Assembly: GCF_900109555.1 (NCBI RefSeq)
Contig: NZ_FNZV01000014.1
Coordinates: 42,163 to 106,162 of the forward strand
DNA: 64,000 nucleotides
Direction of reading: 5' to 3'
Origin: Pacificibacter marinus
GTDB taxonomy: Bacteria; Pseudomonadota; Alphaproteobacteria; Rhodobacterales; Rhodobacteraceae
Shown here: in pieces, positions 42,867 to 53,079 of the stretch
Layout of the letters: each line of letters opens with the position of its first letter
Position numbering within the stretch: the stretch's first letter is position 1
Notes under the pieces: model-generated
Database searches by the model: none
What the model saw: the letters and a program-made list of their open reading frames with translations, nothing else
What the model was told of the DNA's origin: nothing
Program-made: the position numbers and the translations under genes

Positions 42867-44135
42867 ATGACGAACTCGGCCAGCGGTGACAGCAAAAACA
42901 CGCTCTATTGCTCTTTCTGTGGCAAAAGCCAACATGAAGTGCGCAAGCTGATCGCGGGACCTACCGTGTTCATTTGCGATGAATGTGTTGAGCTTTGCAT
43001 GGATATCATCCGTGAAGAAACCAAATCTTCTGGGCTTAAGGCCTCTGAAGGTGTGCCATCTCCCAAAGAAATTTGCGGTGTTCTTGATGATTATGTGATT
43101 GGACAGACAACAGCGAAACGCGTGTTGTCTGTTGCTGTGCATAACCATTATAAACGTCTCAATCACGCGAGCAGCGGAGCAGGCGATATTGAATTGTCCA
43201 AATCCAACATTTTGCTCATGGGGCCAACAGGGTGTGGTAAGACACTTCTTGCACAAACCCTTGCGCGTATTTTGGATGTGCCATTCACGATGGCGGATGC
43301 GACCACGTTGACCGAAGCGGGTTATGTTGGTGAAGATGTCGAAAACATCATTCTCAAACTGTTGCAAGCGTCCGAATATAACGTTGAGCGCGCGCAACGC
43401 GGCATCGTTTACATCGATGAAGTTGATAAAATCACACGCAAATCTGACAACCCATCCATCACACGCGATGTGTCCGGAGAGGGTGTTCAGCAAGCGCTGT
43501 TGAAAATCATGGAAGGCACAGTTGCCTCTGTGCCGCCTCAAGGCGGCCGTAAGCATCCGCAACAAGAATTCTTGCAAGTCGACACAACAAACATCCTGTT
43601 TATCTGTGGTGGCGCATTTGCTGGCTTGGATCGTATCATCGCGCAACGTGGCAAAGGTACGTCCATCGGCTTTGGTGCTGATGTGAAAGAATCCGAAAGC
43701 CGCGGTGTTGGTGAATTGCTGGGTGAACTTGAACCAGAAGATTTGCTCAAGTTTGGTTTGATTCCAGAATTTGTAGGCCGTTTGCCTGTTTTGGCAACGC
43801 TGGAAGATCTGGATCAAGATGCCTTGATCACCATCTTGTCGCAGCCGAAAAACGCCTTGGTTAAGCAATATCAGCGTTTGTTTGAACTTGAAAAAACAAA
43901 GCTGACCTTCACCGAAGATGCATTGGCGTCTATCGCCAAGCGCGCGATTGCCCGTAAAACAGGGGCGCGTGGCCTTCGGTCTATTCTTGAAGACATCTTG
44001 CTTGATACGATGTTTGATCTGCCTGGAATGGAGAATGTCAGCGAAGTTGTGGTCAATGATGAAGCCGTGAATACGGATGCGCAGCCTTTGATGATCTATT
44101 CTAAAGAAGAAACCAAAGAAGCCAGTGCAGGCTAG
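42867..44135 (+). CDS. clpX: ATP-dependent Clp protease ATP-binding subunit ClpX
   Basis: 422 residues: N-terminal zinc-binding domain (C15, C18, C37, C40), AAA+ core with Walker A GPTGCGKT, Walker [10 protein letters not shown], and pore/sensor motifs ([11 protein letters not shown]). Unfolds substrates for ClpP. ATG at 42867 has AGGGG six bases upstream; a GTG one codon earlier is the alternative. A 454-codon open frame on the opposite strand is a shadow. Strong terminator follows. Confidence 0.97.
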   Translation: MTNSASGDSKNTLYCSFCGKSQHEVRKLIAGPTVFICDECVELCMDIIREETKSSGLKASEGVPSPKEICGVLDDYVIGQTTAKRVLSVAVHNHYKRLNHASSGAGDIELSKSNILLMGPTGCGKTLLAQTLARILDVPFTMADATTLTEAGYVGEDVENIILKLLQASEYNVERAQRGIVYIDEVDKITRKSDNPSITRDVSGEGVQQALLKIMEGTVASVPPQGGRKHPQQEFLQVDTTNILFICGGAFAGLDRIIAQRGKGTSIGFGADVKESESRGVGELLGELEPEDLLKFGLIPEFVGRLPVLATLEDLDQDALITILSQPKNALVKQYQRLFELEKTKLTFTEDALASIAKRAIARKTGARGLRSILEDILLDTMFDLPGMENVSEVVVNDEAVNTDAQPLMIYSKEETKEASAG

Positions 44136-44159
44136 TTTCTTGTAGGCACCTATTAAAGC

Positions 44160-44194
44160 AAGACCTCGGTGTGAAAATGTCGAGGTCTTTTTTT
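44160..44194 (+). terminator. Rho-independent terminator of clpX
   Basis: AAGACCTCG, 12-base loop, CGAGGTCTT followed by a run of T (to 44194): perfect 9-base stem, 24 bases after the clpX stop. Confidence 0.9.
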
Positions 44195-44321
44195 GATGCA
44201 AGATGCTACCCTAAATTCTTTGCGGGTTCTTGCCGTCGGGCAGGGGCCAACGCCCCAATTCTCTGGACCTCGCTGCAACAATGGTTCATAGAATGAACAA
44301 CATAATTCGAAAGGCTTACCC

Positions 44322-44705
44322 ATGGGCATCGTGAACTCTGTTCTGCGCTCGCTCGTCTGGTGGAAAGATCAGACGCTCGGCACCCAACTTTTCACATGGC
44401 GCAACGGCATCAAAGTTGGTGACGACGCGCAAGGCAACATTTATTACCGGAATAAAGATGACAGCAAACGCTGGGTCATCTTTAACGGTGAAATTGAAGC
44501 AACGCGTGTAAGCCCTGATTGGCATGGCTGGTTGCACCAGACCTTTGACGAGGCGCCCGGTACAACACCACTTGAGCATAAAGCTTGGGAAAAGCCGCAT
44601 CATGAAAACCAAACTGGAACAGCTGCAGCCTATGCTCCAGCAGGGTCCATTCGTCGCGCACGTCCTGCGGATCGTCGTGACTACGAGGCATGGCAACCCG
44701 AATAA
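44322..44705 (+). CDS. NADH:ubiquinone oxidoreductase subunit NDUFA12 family (B17.2-like)
   Basis: 127 residues with the family pattern WWKDQTLGTQLFTWRNG, GNIYYRN, RWVIFNGEIEATRVSPDWHGWLH. In alphaproteobacteria it is an accessory subunit of respiratory complex I, encoded away from the nuo operon, as here. Its stop shares a base with the mlaD-like start (TAATG). Confidence 0.93.
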   Translation: MGIVNSVLRSLVWWKDQTLGTQLFTWRNGIKVGDDAQGNIYYRNKDDSKRWVIFNGEIEATRVSPDWHGWLHQTFDEAPGTTPLEHKAWEKPHHENQTGTAAAYAPAGSIRRARPADRRDYEAWQPE

Positions 44706-45160
44706 TGTCTGAAAACACAACCGAAATTGCCGTTGGGGCAGGTGTTTTAGCACTCGCACTAGGATTTCTATTCTATGCGGGGCAAGTCACGGGCTTTTCA
44801 AGCGGTTCAGATGACAGATACACATTAACTGCGTCATTCCGATCCGCTGAAGGTGTCGGGGTGGGGACCGATGTGCGACTGGCTGGTGTCAAAGTTGGGA
44901 CGATTTCTCAATTGAAATTGAATCATGACAGTTTTCGCGCAGAGGCTGCGATGTCTTTGGATAAATCCATCATTTTACCAGATGATACAGCCGCGTTGAT
45001 CGCGTCTGAAGGGTTGCTCGGCGGTAACTTTGTTGAGCTTGTCCCTGGTGGATCTGCCTTTAACTTTGAAGATGGCCAAGTGATCGCTGACACGCAAGGC
45101 TCTGTAAGTTTGATCAATCTATTGCTGAAATTTGTCACAGCAAGCGGATCTAACGAATGA
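44705..45160 (+). CDS. mlaD: MlaD family lipid-transport protein (MCE domain)
   Basis: 151 residues: one N-terminal membrane anchor (AVGAGVLALALGFLFYAG) and one MCE domain (YTLTASFRSAEGVGVGTDVRLAGVKVGTI). MlaD hexamers pass phospholipids between outer membrane and an ABC transporter in the inner membrane; the mlaE/F partners are not in the window. ATG at 44705 chosen over one five codons earlier. Couples to the DUF2155 gene by four bases, an order shared by many Rhodobacteraceae. Confidence 0.9.
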   Translation: MSENTTEIAVGAGVLALALGFLFYAGQVTGFSSGSDDRYTLTASFRSAEGVGVGTDVRLAGVKVGTISQLKLNHDSFRAEAAMSLDKSIILPDDTAALIASEGLLGGNFVELVPGGSAFNFEDGQVIADTQGSVSLINLLLKFVTASGSNE

Positions 45161-45696
45161 AATACATCGGCGCGATAGGGCTTACGTGTCTGTTGCTGTC
45201 TGGCACTGTCGGCGCGGCGCAAGACAACGGGCTTGGCGAAGATTTTCAAACCGGCATTGACCAAATTTTGATCGAACCACTTGATGAGAGTGGCATTGGG
45301 TTTGGCGGCGATGGCCTGTCGCTTGAAGATTTGCAGAGATTGCCGCAGACGGGTATCTTGCGCGAACTGAGAGACATTACCACAGAAACGCAAATTAAAG
45401 TTATCTCGGGGACAGGTGCCAATTTGCGTGCGCTTGATCGCCTGACTGGTCAGGTTCAAGATCTAAGTGTTGCAGTCGGACAACCCGTTGTTTTTGGACG
45501 TATTTCTGTGTATCTAAGTGATTGCCGATACCCCGAAGACAACCAGTCTGGCGATGCATACGCCTATTTGATGGTGCATGCGCAAGGCATTGACGAACCT
45601 GTGTTCACAGGGTGGATGGTTGCGTCAAGTCCTGCGCTTAACGCGATGGACCATGCCCGCTATGATGTTTGGCCGTTGACCTGCATCACGTCCTGA
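45157..45696 (+). CDS. DUF2155 domain-containing exported protein
   Basis: 179 residues, Sec signal (cleavage near VGA-A, residue 20). The C-terminal half is a clear DUF2155: [56 protein letters not shown] with two cysteines that may form a disulfide. Function unknown; cell-envelope location is implied. The last 37 bases overlap the 3' end of aat on the other strand. Confidence 0.92.
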   Translation: MKYIGAIGLTCLLLSGTVGAAQDNGLGEDFQTGIDQILIEPLDESGIGFGGDGLSLEDLQRLPQTGILRELRDITTETQIKVISGTGANLRALDRLTGQVQDLSVAVGQPVVFGRISVYLSDCRYPEDNQSGDAYAYLMVHAQGIDEPVFTGWMVASSPALNAMDHARYDVWPLTCITS

Positions 45697-46304
45697 GGCG
45701 TGAGCGGGGCTGACAATGCTTCAATATCGGCGCGGTGTTCTAAAGCTTTTTCCAACAGTTGATGATACTGAGCCCGCGGGATTTCGGTTGCCCCAAGTGA
45801 GGCGAGATGCGGTGTGATAAATTGCGTATCAAACAGCGTGAATCCCGTCGTGCGCAGCCGTGCTACCAAATATGCCAGCGCGACTTTTGAGGCATCTGTA
45901 CGCTTTGAAAACATGCTTTCCCCAAAAAATGCCGTGCCCAGTGTTATGCCATAGACGCCGCCCACAAGGTCTTGGCCTTCGAGTACTTCAAGAGAATGGC
46001 AAAATCCAGTGCGATGCAATTGTCTGTAGAGATCAAAGATCGTGTCATTGATCCATGTCTCGGGCCTGTCCGCGCAGCCCTCGACCACGGCATCGAAATC
46101 TGTATTGAAGCGGATCGAAAAGCGACCAGACCGGATTGTTTTCGCTAAAGATTTGGAAATATGAAATCCATTGAGTGGAAAAATACCCCTGTCCGTGGGA
46201 TCGACCCAGAACAGGTTTGGGTCATCACGACTGTCCGACATAGGAAAAACGCCGTTTGCATAGGCGTTGAGCATCATCTGTGGGGTGAGGGTCGTGTGAT
46301 CCAT
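45660..46304 (-). CDS. aat: Leucyl/phenylalanyl-tRNA--protein transferase
   Basis: 214 residues; adds Leu or Phe to N-terminal Lys/Arg of proteins, making N-degrons for the ClpS/ClpAP route. Family segments: [75 protein letters not shown]. Start at MDHTTL; a frame 26 codons longer crosses the accBC terminator. Converges on and overlaps the DUF2155 gene by 37 bases, so neither stop is free. Confidence 0.95.
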   Translation of the reverse strand: MDHTTLTPQMMLNAYANGVFPMSDSRDDPNLFWVDPTDRGIFPLNGFHISKSLAKTIRSGRFSIRFNTDFDAVVEGCADRPETWINDTIFDLYRQLHRTGFCHSLEVLEGQDLVGGVYGITLGTAFFGESMFSKRTDASKVALAYLVARLRTTGFTLFDTQFITPHLASLGATEIPRAQYHQLLEKALEHRADIEALSAPLTPQDVMQVNGQTS

Positions 46305-46363
46305 GGGGGCATTAAACCTACGTGTGGCACAAAAGAAAATACGGGATGTGAAAGAAATTAAAC

Positions 46364-46392
46364 AAAAGAAAAGGCCGCCCAAAGGCGACCTT
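46364..46392 (-). terminator. Rho-independent terminator of accBC
   Basis: On the minus strand AAGGTCGCC-TTTG-GGCGGCCTT followed by TTCTTTTG: near-perfect 9-base stem and T-rich tail, about 20 bases after the accC stop and before the aat start. Confidence 0.8.
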
Positions 46393-46412
46393 ATGCTTTA
46401 AATCTAAGCAGC

Positions 46413-47759
46413 TTAACTCAGGTTTTTAGCCAGCCATTTTTCAAGCCAGTGGATGTTATAATTACCAGTTTGAACATCTTCTTCACGCAAAAGCATATCA
46501 AAGAGCGGCACAGTTGTTTCAACGCCGTCCACGATCAATTCACCCAAGGCGCGGTGCAATCGTGCGAGTGCTTCCTTACGGTTGCGGCCATGAACGATGA
46601 GTTTCCCGATCAAGCTGTCGTAATACGGCGGGATCGAATACCCATCGTAAAGCGCAGAATCCATGCGAACGCCAAGCCCACCAGGGGCGTGATATTGAGT
46701 GATTTTGCCGGGGCAGGGCGTAAAGTTTGGCAGCTTTTCAGCATTAATCCGCACTTCAATCGCATGGCCATTGAGCACCAACTCATCTTGGGTGAATGAC
46801 AATTTTTCACCTGACGCGACAAGGATTTGTTCACGTACAAGGTCTTGGCCAAAAATTGCTTCGGTCACAGGGTGTTCCACCTGCAAGCGTGTGTTCATCT
46901 CGATGAAAAAGAATTCGCCATCCTCGTAGAGAAATTCAACAGTACCTGCGCCTTTGTAGCCCATTTTAGCAATGGCATTGGCACAGATTCCGCCGATACG
47001 GGCGCGCTCTTCTGGGGTGATGCTGGGGCCGGGGGCCTCTTCAAAAACCTTTTGATGACGGCGCTGCAATGAACAGTCGCGTTCGCCAAGATGCACGCCG
47101 CCGCCTTGGCCATCACCAAAGACTTGGACTTCGATGTGACGCGGACGTTGGAGATATTTCTCCATGTAGACTTCGTCGTTGCCAAAAGCCGCTTTGGATT
47201 CGGATCGCGCTGTGCGGAAAGATGTTTCCAGCTCTCCCTCGTTCAGCGCCACTTTCATTCCACGGCCACCGCCGCCTGCGGTCGCTTTGATGATGACAGG
47301 GTATCCCATCTCAGCCGCAGCTTTTTTTGCAGATTCGACATCTGGCACGCCACCGTTTGAACCGGGCACAATTGGAATACCCAGTTGTTGCGCGGTTTCT
47401 TTGGCTGTGATTTTGTCGCCCATTTGGCGGATGTGTTCCGCTGATGGTCCGATGAATGTCAGTCCGTGGTCTTCAACGATCTGCACAAAGGCAGCGTTTT
47501 CTGACAAGAAACCGTATCCGGGGTGGATCGCTTGCGCACCAGTGATTTCGCAGGCTGCGATAATCGCTGGAAAGCTTAGGTAGGAATCCGTGGATGAATT
47601 CGGACCAATGCACACGGCTTCGTCCGCCATACGCACATGCATGGCATCCGCGTCGGCGGTGGAATGCACAGCAACGGATTTGATGCCCATTTCGCGACAG
47701 GCTCTGATGACGCGCAATGCAATTTCGCCGCGGTTGGCAATGAGGATTTTATCGAACAT
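46413..47759 (-). CDS. accC: Acetyl-CoA carboxylase biotin carboxylase subunit
   Basis: 448 residues, ATP-grasp enzyme that carboxylates biotin on AccB for fatty acid synthesis. Segments: [33 protein letters not shown], the catalytic [17 protein letters not shown] at 47759 has AGGTGG at good spacing; a start four codons earlier would begin at the accB stop. Second gene of the accB-accC operon. Confidence 0.97.
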   Translation of the reverse strand: MFDKILIANRGEIALRVIRACREMGIKSVAVHSTADADAMHVRMADEAVCIGPNSSTDSYLSFPAIIAACEITGAQAIHPGYGFLSENAAFVQIVEDHGLTFIGPSAEHIRQMGDKITAKETAQQLGIPIVPGSNGGVPDVESAKKAAAEMGYPVIIKATAGGGGRGMKVALNEGELETSFRTARSESKAAFGNDEVYMEKYLQRPRHIEVQVFGDGQGGGVHLGERDCSLQRRHQKVFEEAPGPSITPEERARIGGICANAIAKMGYKGAGTVEFLYEDGEFFFIEMNTRLQVEHPVTEAIFGQDLVREQILVASGEKLSFTQDELVLNGHAIEVRINAEKLPNFTPCPGKITQYHAPGGLGVRMDSALYDGYSIPPYYDSLIGKLIVHGRNRKEALARLHRALGELIVDGVETTVPLFDMLLREEDVQTGNYNIHWLEKWLAKNLS

Positions 47760-47771
47760 GTGGGCGCCCAC

Positions 47772-48257
47772 CTATTCGATGATCATCAAAGGAGCGCCAA
47801 ATTCTACTGGCGTGCCATCATCAACAAGGACCCGTTTCACAGTGCCGGATTTTGGCGCAGGAATGTGGTTCATTGTCTTCATGGCTTCAATGATCATCAG
47901 GGTTTGGCCCTCTGAAACTTGATCGCCGATCTTTACAAAGGCCGCGGCCCCTGGTTCGGCTGATAAATACGCTGTGCCGACCATGGGGGACGGTACTGCG
48001 TTTGGATCATTGGCGGGGTCTGCTGTCGGTGCTGTGGCTGCTGCAGGTGCCGCGACCGGAGCTGCAGCAAGCGCTGGAGCTGCTGCAGCGACTGACTGAA
48101 CGATTTGCTGTGCAGGGAATTGACGGCTGACACGTACATTTAAACTGTCATTTTCGCCATATTCGCGCATCACTTCGAGTTCAGTCAGGTCGTTTGCAGT
48201 CAACAATTCAGCAAGCGCCTGAATGAAGTCCACATCAGAATCGTTTTTCTTGGTCAT
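47772..48257 (-). CDS. accB: Acetyl-CoA carboxylase biotin carboxyl carrier protein
   Basis: 161 residues: N-terminal domain, Ala/Pro-rich linker (about 60-85) and a biotinyl domain with the biotin-accepting lysine in EAMKTMN. ATG at 48257 (MTKKND) preferred over a TTG three codons upstream. Operon with accC, 12-base gap. Divergent from the preTA genes. Confidence 0.96.
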   Translation of the reverse strand: MTKKNDSDVDFIQALAELLTANDLTELEVMREYGENDSLNVRVSRQFPAQQIVQSVAAAAPALAAAPVAAPAAATAPTADPANDPNAVPSPMVGTAYLSAEPGAAAFVKIGDQVSEGQTLMIIEAMKTMNHIPAPKSGTVKRVLVDDGTPVEFGAPLMIIE

Positions 48258-48535
48258 ATGCTTCAACCCAATTATTGCCGCCCGTTTGAACAGGCTGTTT
48301 CCTCAACTTTTCATGCTTATACGTCACGTTAGAGGGCGTGAAAACCCGATAAAATGCACGTCTCCCCCCACATGTGAGTCTTGCTTTGTATATTATTTGT
48401 GCGAGTGCGTACTTTTCTTTGGCGAAATAAGGGTTTTTTAGCACAAAATATCGCGTGTAAAAATTTTACCACTTGATAAAAAAAGAGATCGTGCCACGGT
48501 AGAGACAGCCAAAAGTGATCCCTACGGAGAATCTC

Positions 48536-49876
48536 ATGCCAAACAACGAACGTACATCCGGGTTGGTCTCTGCCCGTTTACCACAAAGCGATTACGCTGA
48601 ACGGTTCACAGACCTTCATCCGCAACTGGACGACCACGAAGCACAGGTTGCGGCAGATCGCTGCTATTTTTGCCACGATGCCCCCTGCATGACGGCCTGT
48701 CCGACGTCGATCGATATCCCATTGTTTATTCGCCAAATCGTAACAGGCACCCCCGCAGCCGCCGCAAAGACGATTTTTGACCAAAATATTTTGGGTGGAA
48801 TGTGCGCGCGGGTCTGCCCCACTGAAACGTTATGCGAAGAAGTTTGCGTGCGTGAAATTGCAGAAGGCAAGCCTGTTGAAATTGGCCGCTTGCAAAGATT
48901 TGCCACCGATACGTTGATGAGCAAGCAGGTGCATCCTTATAAACGAGCTGCCACAACGGGCAAAACCATTGCCGTTGTTGGTGCGGGGCCATCCGGTCTG
49001 GCCGCAGCGCACCGTTTGGCAATGCTTGGGCATGATGTCACACTGTTTGATGCGCGTGAAAAACTGGGTGGTTTGAATGAGTTTGGCATCGCCAGCTACA
49101 AATCCACCGAAGATTTCGCACAAAAAGAAGTCGATTGGTTGCTGGCCATTGGCGGGATCACCGTTGAAGCGGGCAAAGCGCTTGGTGACACGTTGACGCT
49201 GGACAGCTTGCAGTCTGATTTTGATGCAGTGTTTTTGTCTATCGGTTTGGCAGGCGTGAATGCGCTGCGCGCAGATGGTATGGATCTTGATGGCGTTGAG
49301 GATGCAGTCGAATTTATCGCACGTTTACGACAATCCACTGATCTATCGACACTGCCAGTTGGGCGCAATGTCGTGGTGATTGGTGGTGGAATGACCGCAG
49401 TCGATGCCGCCGTGCAAGCCAAGCTTTTGGGCGCTCAAACTGTGACCATGGCCTATCGCCGTGGCAAAGACCGGATGGGTGCTTCCGTATATGAGCAAGA
49501 TTTAGCGACATCAAAAGGGGTGTCTATTGTTTACAATGCCCAACCCGTTGCGGTTCTTGGCGGTGGGGCTTGTCGCGCTATGACGTTTGAATACACAGCT
49601 GAAATCGATGGCACGTTGCAAGGCACTGGTGAAATGGTCGAGATTGCAGCAGATCAAGTGCTGGTTGCGATTGGTCAAAAACTCGTTGGTGCACCGCAAG
49701 GTTTGACGATTGAGGGCGGTAAAATCGCGGTTGATGTTTTCGGAAAAACCACGATGCAAAATGTCTGGGCTGGTGGCGATTGCGCCTCTGGTGGCGACGA
49801 TTTGACAGTGACAGCCGTGGCCGAAGGCCGTGACGCGGCGATGGATATTCATGCAGTTTTGATGGGCGAGGGCTAA
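48536..49876 (+). CDS. preT: NAD(P)-dependent dihydropyrimidine dehydrogenase subunit PreT
   Basis: 446 residues: N-terminal Fe-S part with C43-x2-C46 and CMTACP (C51, C55) plus MCARVCP/CEEVC, then an FAD/NAD(P) reductase with GAGPSGLAAAHRL and GGGMTAVDAAVQAK. It takes electrons from NAD(P)H and passes them to PreA for reduction of uracil or thymine. ATG at 48536 has CGGAG at proper distance; GTG at 48515 would lie before that site. Three bases separate it from preA. Confidence 0.94.
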   Translation: MPNNERTSGLVSARLPQSDYAERFTDLHPQLDDHEAQVAADRCYFCHDAPCMTACPTSIDIPLFIRQIVTGTPAAAAKTIFDQNILGGMCARVCPTETLCEEVCVREIAEGKPVEIGRLQRFATDTLMSKQVHPYKRAATTGKTIAVVGAGPSGLAAAHRLAMLGHDVTLFDAREKLGGLNEFGIASYKSTEDFAQKEVDWLLAIGGITVEAGKALGDTLTLDSLQSDFDAVFLSIGLAGVNALRADGMDLDGVEDAVEFIARLRQSTDLSTLPVGRNVVVIGGGMTAVDAAVQAKLLGAQTVTMAYRRGKDRMGASVYEQDLATSKGVSIVYNAQPVAVLGGGACRAMTFEYTAEIDGTLQGTGEMVEIAADQVLVAIGQKLVGAPQGLTIEGGKIAVDVFGKTTMQNVWAGGDCASGGDDLTVTAVAEGRDAAMDIHAVLMGEG

Positions 49877-49879
49877 GAC

Positions 49880-51184
49880 ATGGCAGATCTAACAAGCGAA
49901 TTTTGCGGTATTAAATCCCCCAACCCATTTTGGTTGGCCTCTGCGCCCCCCACAGACAAAGAATACAATGTGCGTCGTGCGTTCGAGGCAGGTTGGGGCG
50001 GCGTTGTTTGGAAAACACTTGGCGAAGAAGGCCTGCCCGTGGTCAACGTCAACGGGCCGCGGTACGGCGCGATTTACGGTGCTGATCGCCGTCTTTTGGG
50101 GCTCAACAATATTGAGCTGATCACGGATCGCCCTTTGGAAGTGAACCTTGCTGAAATGACACGCGTCAAAAAGGATTATCCTGATCGCGCGTTGATCGCG
50201 TCTGTGATGGTGCCTTGTGACGAGAAAAGCTGGAAAGACATTTTGCCCCGTATTGCCGAAACTGGCTGCGATGGGTTTGAGTTGAACTTTGGGTGTCCAC
50301 ACGGGATGGCCGAGCGCGGCATGGGATCGGCCGTTGGCCAAGTGCCTGAGTACATTGAAATGGTGACGCGCTGGTGTAAAGAGGCGACCGGCCTGCCAAT
50401 CATTGTTAAGTTGACACCAAACATCAGCAATATTTTGCTGCCAGCAGAGGCGGCTAAACGGGGTGGTGCGGATGCCGTGTCTTTGATCAACACGATCAAT
50501 TCGATTTCCAGCGTCAATCTGGACAGCTTTTGCCCTGAGCCGATGATTGATGGTAAAGGCACACACGGCGGTTATTGCGGCCCTGCGGTTAAACCGATTG
50601 CGATGAACATGGTTGCCGAAATTGCACGCAACCCCGAAACGCACGGTTTGCCGATTTCAGGTATTGGTGGCGTCACCACATGGCGTGATGCGGCTGAATT
50701 CTTGGCGCTTGGCGCGGGAAATGTACAGGTTTGTACAGCTGTGATGACTTATGGTTTTAAAATCGTTGAAGAAATGATTTCTGGCCTGTCAGAGTATTTG
50801 GACGAAAAAGGCATGACATCGGTTGCAGAACTTTCTGGTAAAGCTGTACCTAATGTGACCGATTGGCAGTATTTGAACCTCAATCACGTGACAAAAGCGG
50901 TTATAGATCAAGACGAATGTATCTCATGTGGGCGTTGTTATGCGGCCTGTGAAGATACTTCGCACCAAGCAATTTCGATGACGTCAGACCGTGTGTTCGA
51001 GGTGATGGATGACGAATGTGTCGCCTGTAACCTTTGTGTCAATGTCTGCCCGATTGAAGGCTGTATCACCATGAAAACACTTGAACCTGGTGATTTGGAT
51101 GAGCGCACGGGCAAGATTGTATCCAAAGATTACGGCAATTGGACCAAACACCCCAACAATCCGTCAGCGACAGCGGCAGAATAA
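49880..51184 (+). CDS. preA: NAD-dependent dihydropyrimidine dehydrogenase subunit PreA
   Basis: 434 residues: FMN TIM-barrel of the dihydroorotate dehydrogenase kind (SPNPFWLASAPPTD, FELNFGCPHGM, KLTPNISN, GIGGVTTWRDAAEFLALGA) plus a C-terminal 2x[4Fe-4S] ferredoxin domain (CISCGRCYAAC and CVACNLCVNVCP). First step of reductive pyrimidine breakdown: uracil or thymine to the 5,6-dihydro form. A hairpin with GAAA loop ends the transcript. Confidence 0.96.
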   Translation: MADLTSEFCGIKSPNPFWLASAPPTDKEYNVRRAFEAGWGGVVWKTLGEEGLPVVNVNGPRYGAIYGADRRLLGLNNIELITDRPLEVNLAEMTRVKKDYPDRALIASVMVPCDEKSWKDILPRIAETGCDGFELNFGCPHGMAERGMGSAVGQVPEYIEMVTRWCKEATGLPIIVKLTPNISNILLPAEAAKRGGADAVSLINTINSISSVNLDSFCPEPMIDGKGTHGGYCGPAVKPIAMNMVAEIARNPETHGLPISGIGGVTTWRDAAEFLALGAGNVQVCTAVMTYGFKIVEEMISGLSEYLDEKGMTSVAELSGKAVPNVTDWQYLNLNHVTKAVIDQDECISCGRCYAACEDTSHQAISMTSDRVFEVMDDECVACNLCVNVCPIEGCITMKTLEPGDLDERTGKIVSKDYGNWTKHPNNPSATAAE

Positions 51185-51232
51185 CACAACACATCGACCT
51201 CCGCCGCGTTGTGCGGTGAGGGGAAACTGCCT

Positions 51233-51262
51233 AATCCCCGTGCGGAAACGCGCGGGGATTTT
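51233..51262 (+). terminator. Terminator of preTA with 12-base stem and GAAA tetraloop
   Basis: AATCCCCGTGCG-GAAA-CGCGCGGGGATT then TT: fully paired apart from one T-G wobble. A second, bulged hairpin (CCTCCGCCGC / GCGGTGAGG, about 51199-51222) precedes it. Confidence 0.85.
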
Positions 51263-51429
51263 GTATGGGCACATTTAGTGGGGCCGCGTTTTGCACGCAG
51301 TGAATGTGGCAATTTCAATGGATTCGAAACGTTCTCGTTCGAAAAGAACCGCATCGCATTGGCGTGTTTTGATCTGTGTTGTGCCTGATGAACCCGATCC
51401 CTAAAGCATTTTTCGAATGTGACACATGT

Positions 51430-52059
51430 TTATTCGAACCCACTTGACCGATTATACGGTGTGGTGATTGTTCCAGCTTGTCCTGCGTAGGCTGCTTCGC
51501 GATCTTGAACCTCTGTTTGTGTCGCATATTGCGGCGCAATGAATTGCGCCACTGGCTGTGGTGCCGTGTCTTGCGTCACATTTGTGTCTGTATCGCGTAC
51601 ATCGCGCCGTGATGTTGGCGTTTGTTCCGTTTCTTGTTCGCTTGGGCGCGTGGTCTCATCTTTTTGTGGCACTGGCGCTATGGCGCTTCCGTCAAATTGC
51701 ATGGCACGCTTTGCTTCAACCCGCGCGATGACAGTACGAAGGTCGCTTTCCATTTCCAATACGCTGGTTTGAAACGATGGCGTTGGTCCCGTTAACATAT
51801 TGGGGTCAAATTGCGCACGTGCTTTGGACGCCTCGCGAGGATCGCGCGGCGCGTAGGCACCAGATTCTTCTTGAACCTGTTTCGTCTTTGTATTGGTATC
51901 GCCATTCTGGCCGGGCAAATTTGCCCCTTTGTTAAATGTCGCCGAACTGTCGCTGGCAAGCGCTGCGACCGCTGGAACTGTTGGCTCTGGTTGGTCGAGA
52001 GGAGGTCTGTTTGAAAACCCACCGCCACCGAAAGCCGGCACGCCAAGTATATCGGACAT
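51430..52059 (-). CDS. Hypothetical low-complexity protein
   Basis: 209 residues behind a textbook ribosome binding site (AAGGAG). Not recognised. Starts SDILGVPAFGGGGF, is rich in Pro, Thr, Gln and charged residues and probably mostly disordered, with one likely helix (TSVLEMESDLRTVIARVEAKRAM, about 98-120). No signal peptide or membrane segment. Sits alone between the preTA terminator and the rutR region; no clear link to pyrimidine metabolism. Confidence 0.7.
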   Translation of the reverse strand: MSDILGVPAFGGGGFSNRPPLDQPEPTVPAVAALASDSSATFNKGANLPGQNGDTNTKTKQVQEESGAYAPRDPREASKARAQFDPNMLTGPTPSFQTSVLEMESDLRTVIARVEAKRAMQFDGSAIAPVPQKDETTRPSEQETEQTPTSRRDVRDTDTNVTQDTAPQPVAQFIAPQYATQTEVQDREAAYAGQAGTITTPYNRSSGFE

Positions 52060-52177
52060 GCTGAACTCCTTTTCATCGGAGCCCCCACATGAATCTTTCT
52101 AAAGTATTACGGTGTCCAAGGGGTTAATACTCACAGATATTTAACATTTTGGTTAATGCAAGCTGTCCGTTTCGGAC

Positions 52178-52804
52178 TTATTTCTCAGTGTTTGGGGACA
52201 ACATTTGCCGAAAAAGTCGATCCAAAAAGACACGCGCATCGTCAAAGTGTGTTTCGCCATCTGTCACGATAATGCCGCGAATTTGCGCATCAAAATCCGC
52301 GTAGTGCTGGGTTGTGGCCCAAATCGAAAAAATCAGGTGATAGGGATCAACCTTGGCGATCCTGCCCGCGTCAGACCAGCCTTTGATCACGGACGTTTTT
52401 TCATCCACGAGTGACTTCAATTCGCCGTCTATTTTATCTGTAATATTGGGCGCACCCTGAACAATTTCATTAGCAAACAAGCGGCTTTCGCGCGGGTATT
52501 CACGAGCCATGCTGAGCTTACGCAAAACATAGGCCAAGATTTCTTCGATGGGGTCGCCAGCTGCATCAAGTTCACGCAGCGGATCAAGCCATGTCACCAT
52601 TAAGCGGTCAATCAACGCACGGTGAATTGCGACTTTCGAGGGGAAATAATACAGTAAATTAGGTTTGGAAAGCCCTGCCTCAACCGCGATTTGATCAAGT
52701 GTTGCACCCCGAAATCCGTGCCCTGAAAATACATCTAGAGCAGCTTCAAGAATTGTCTCGTGGTTTTTCTTTTGGATTCGTGTGCGAGGTGTCTTTCCTA
52801 ACAT
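52178..52804 (-). CDS. rutR: TetR family regulator RutR
   Basis: 208 residues: TetR helix-turn-helix (ATLDQIAVEAGLSKPNLLYYFPSK, about 34-57) and a C-terminal domain close to E. coli RutR (SRLFANEIVQGAP, IFSIWATTQHYADF). RutR senses uracil or thymine and lets go of DNA. A perfect RutR box lies 172 bases upstream in the divergent spacer with the aminotransferase gene, so it should control the pyd genes and perhaps itself. Confidence 0.9.
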   Translation of the reverse strand: MLGKTPRTRIQKKNHETILEAALDVFSGHGFRGATLDQIAVEAGLSKPNLLYYFPSKVAIHRALIDRLMVTWLDPLRELDAAGDPIEEILAYVLRKLSMAREYPRESRLFANEIVQGAPNITDKIDGELKSLVDEKTSVIKGWSDAGRIAKVDPYHLIFSIWATTQHYADFDAQIRGIIVTDGETHFDDARVFLDRLFRQMLSPNTEK

Positions 52805-52975
52805 TGGTTGGCGATTCCTTTTGTGCGCGTAAAGTTTGTTCTTACAGCTATAGGGTTGCTGAAAAAAACGCTATTCCCAAGGGGATATGCCTTAATTTTG
52901 CACAAAAACATAACCTGCATGGTTTTAAGGCATATGACAGTCCTTGACCCATTCTGGCTCACTGTTAACGTAGTC

Positions 52976-52991
52976 TTGACCAATTGGTCAA
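52976..52991. promoter_or_regulatory. RutR operator, perfect palindrome
   Basis: TTGACCAATTGGTCAA, identical to the published E. coli consensus TTGACCAnnTGGTCAA. Position: 89 bases before the aminotransferase start and 172 before rutR. Its first six bases would also serve as a -35 box for the rightward genes, so binding would block the promoter. Confidence 0.88.
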
Positions 52992-53079
52992 AGTGGCGGT
53001 TTGCACTCTTGTGTGTTCGCGCACTCTGGTTAAGGTTCCCTGTAACACGCAATGCTCAAACGAAACTGTGAGGTGAAAT

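Noticed and set aside
42837..44201. A 454-codon open frame on the minus strand
   Set aside because: It lies exactly opposite clpX, whose motifs are unmistakable; its Phe/Arg/His-rich translation is a typical antisense shadow.
49889..50644. A 251-codon minus-strand frame within preA
   Set aside because: preA is complete with FMN and ferredoxin motifs; the opposite frame is non-coding.
51318..51404. A 28-codon basic frame (starting MDSKRSRSKR) after the preTA terminator
   Set aside because: No ribosome binding site and no conserved partner; too weak to list as a gene.
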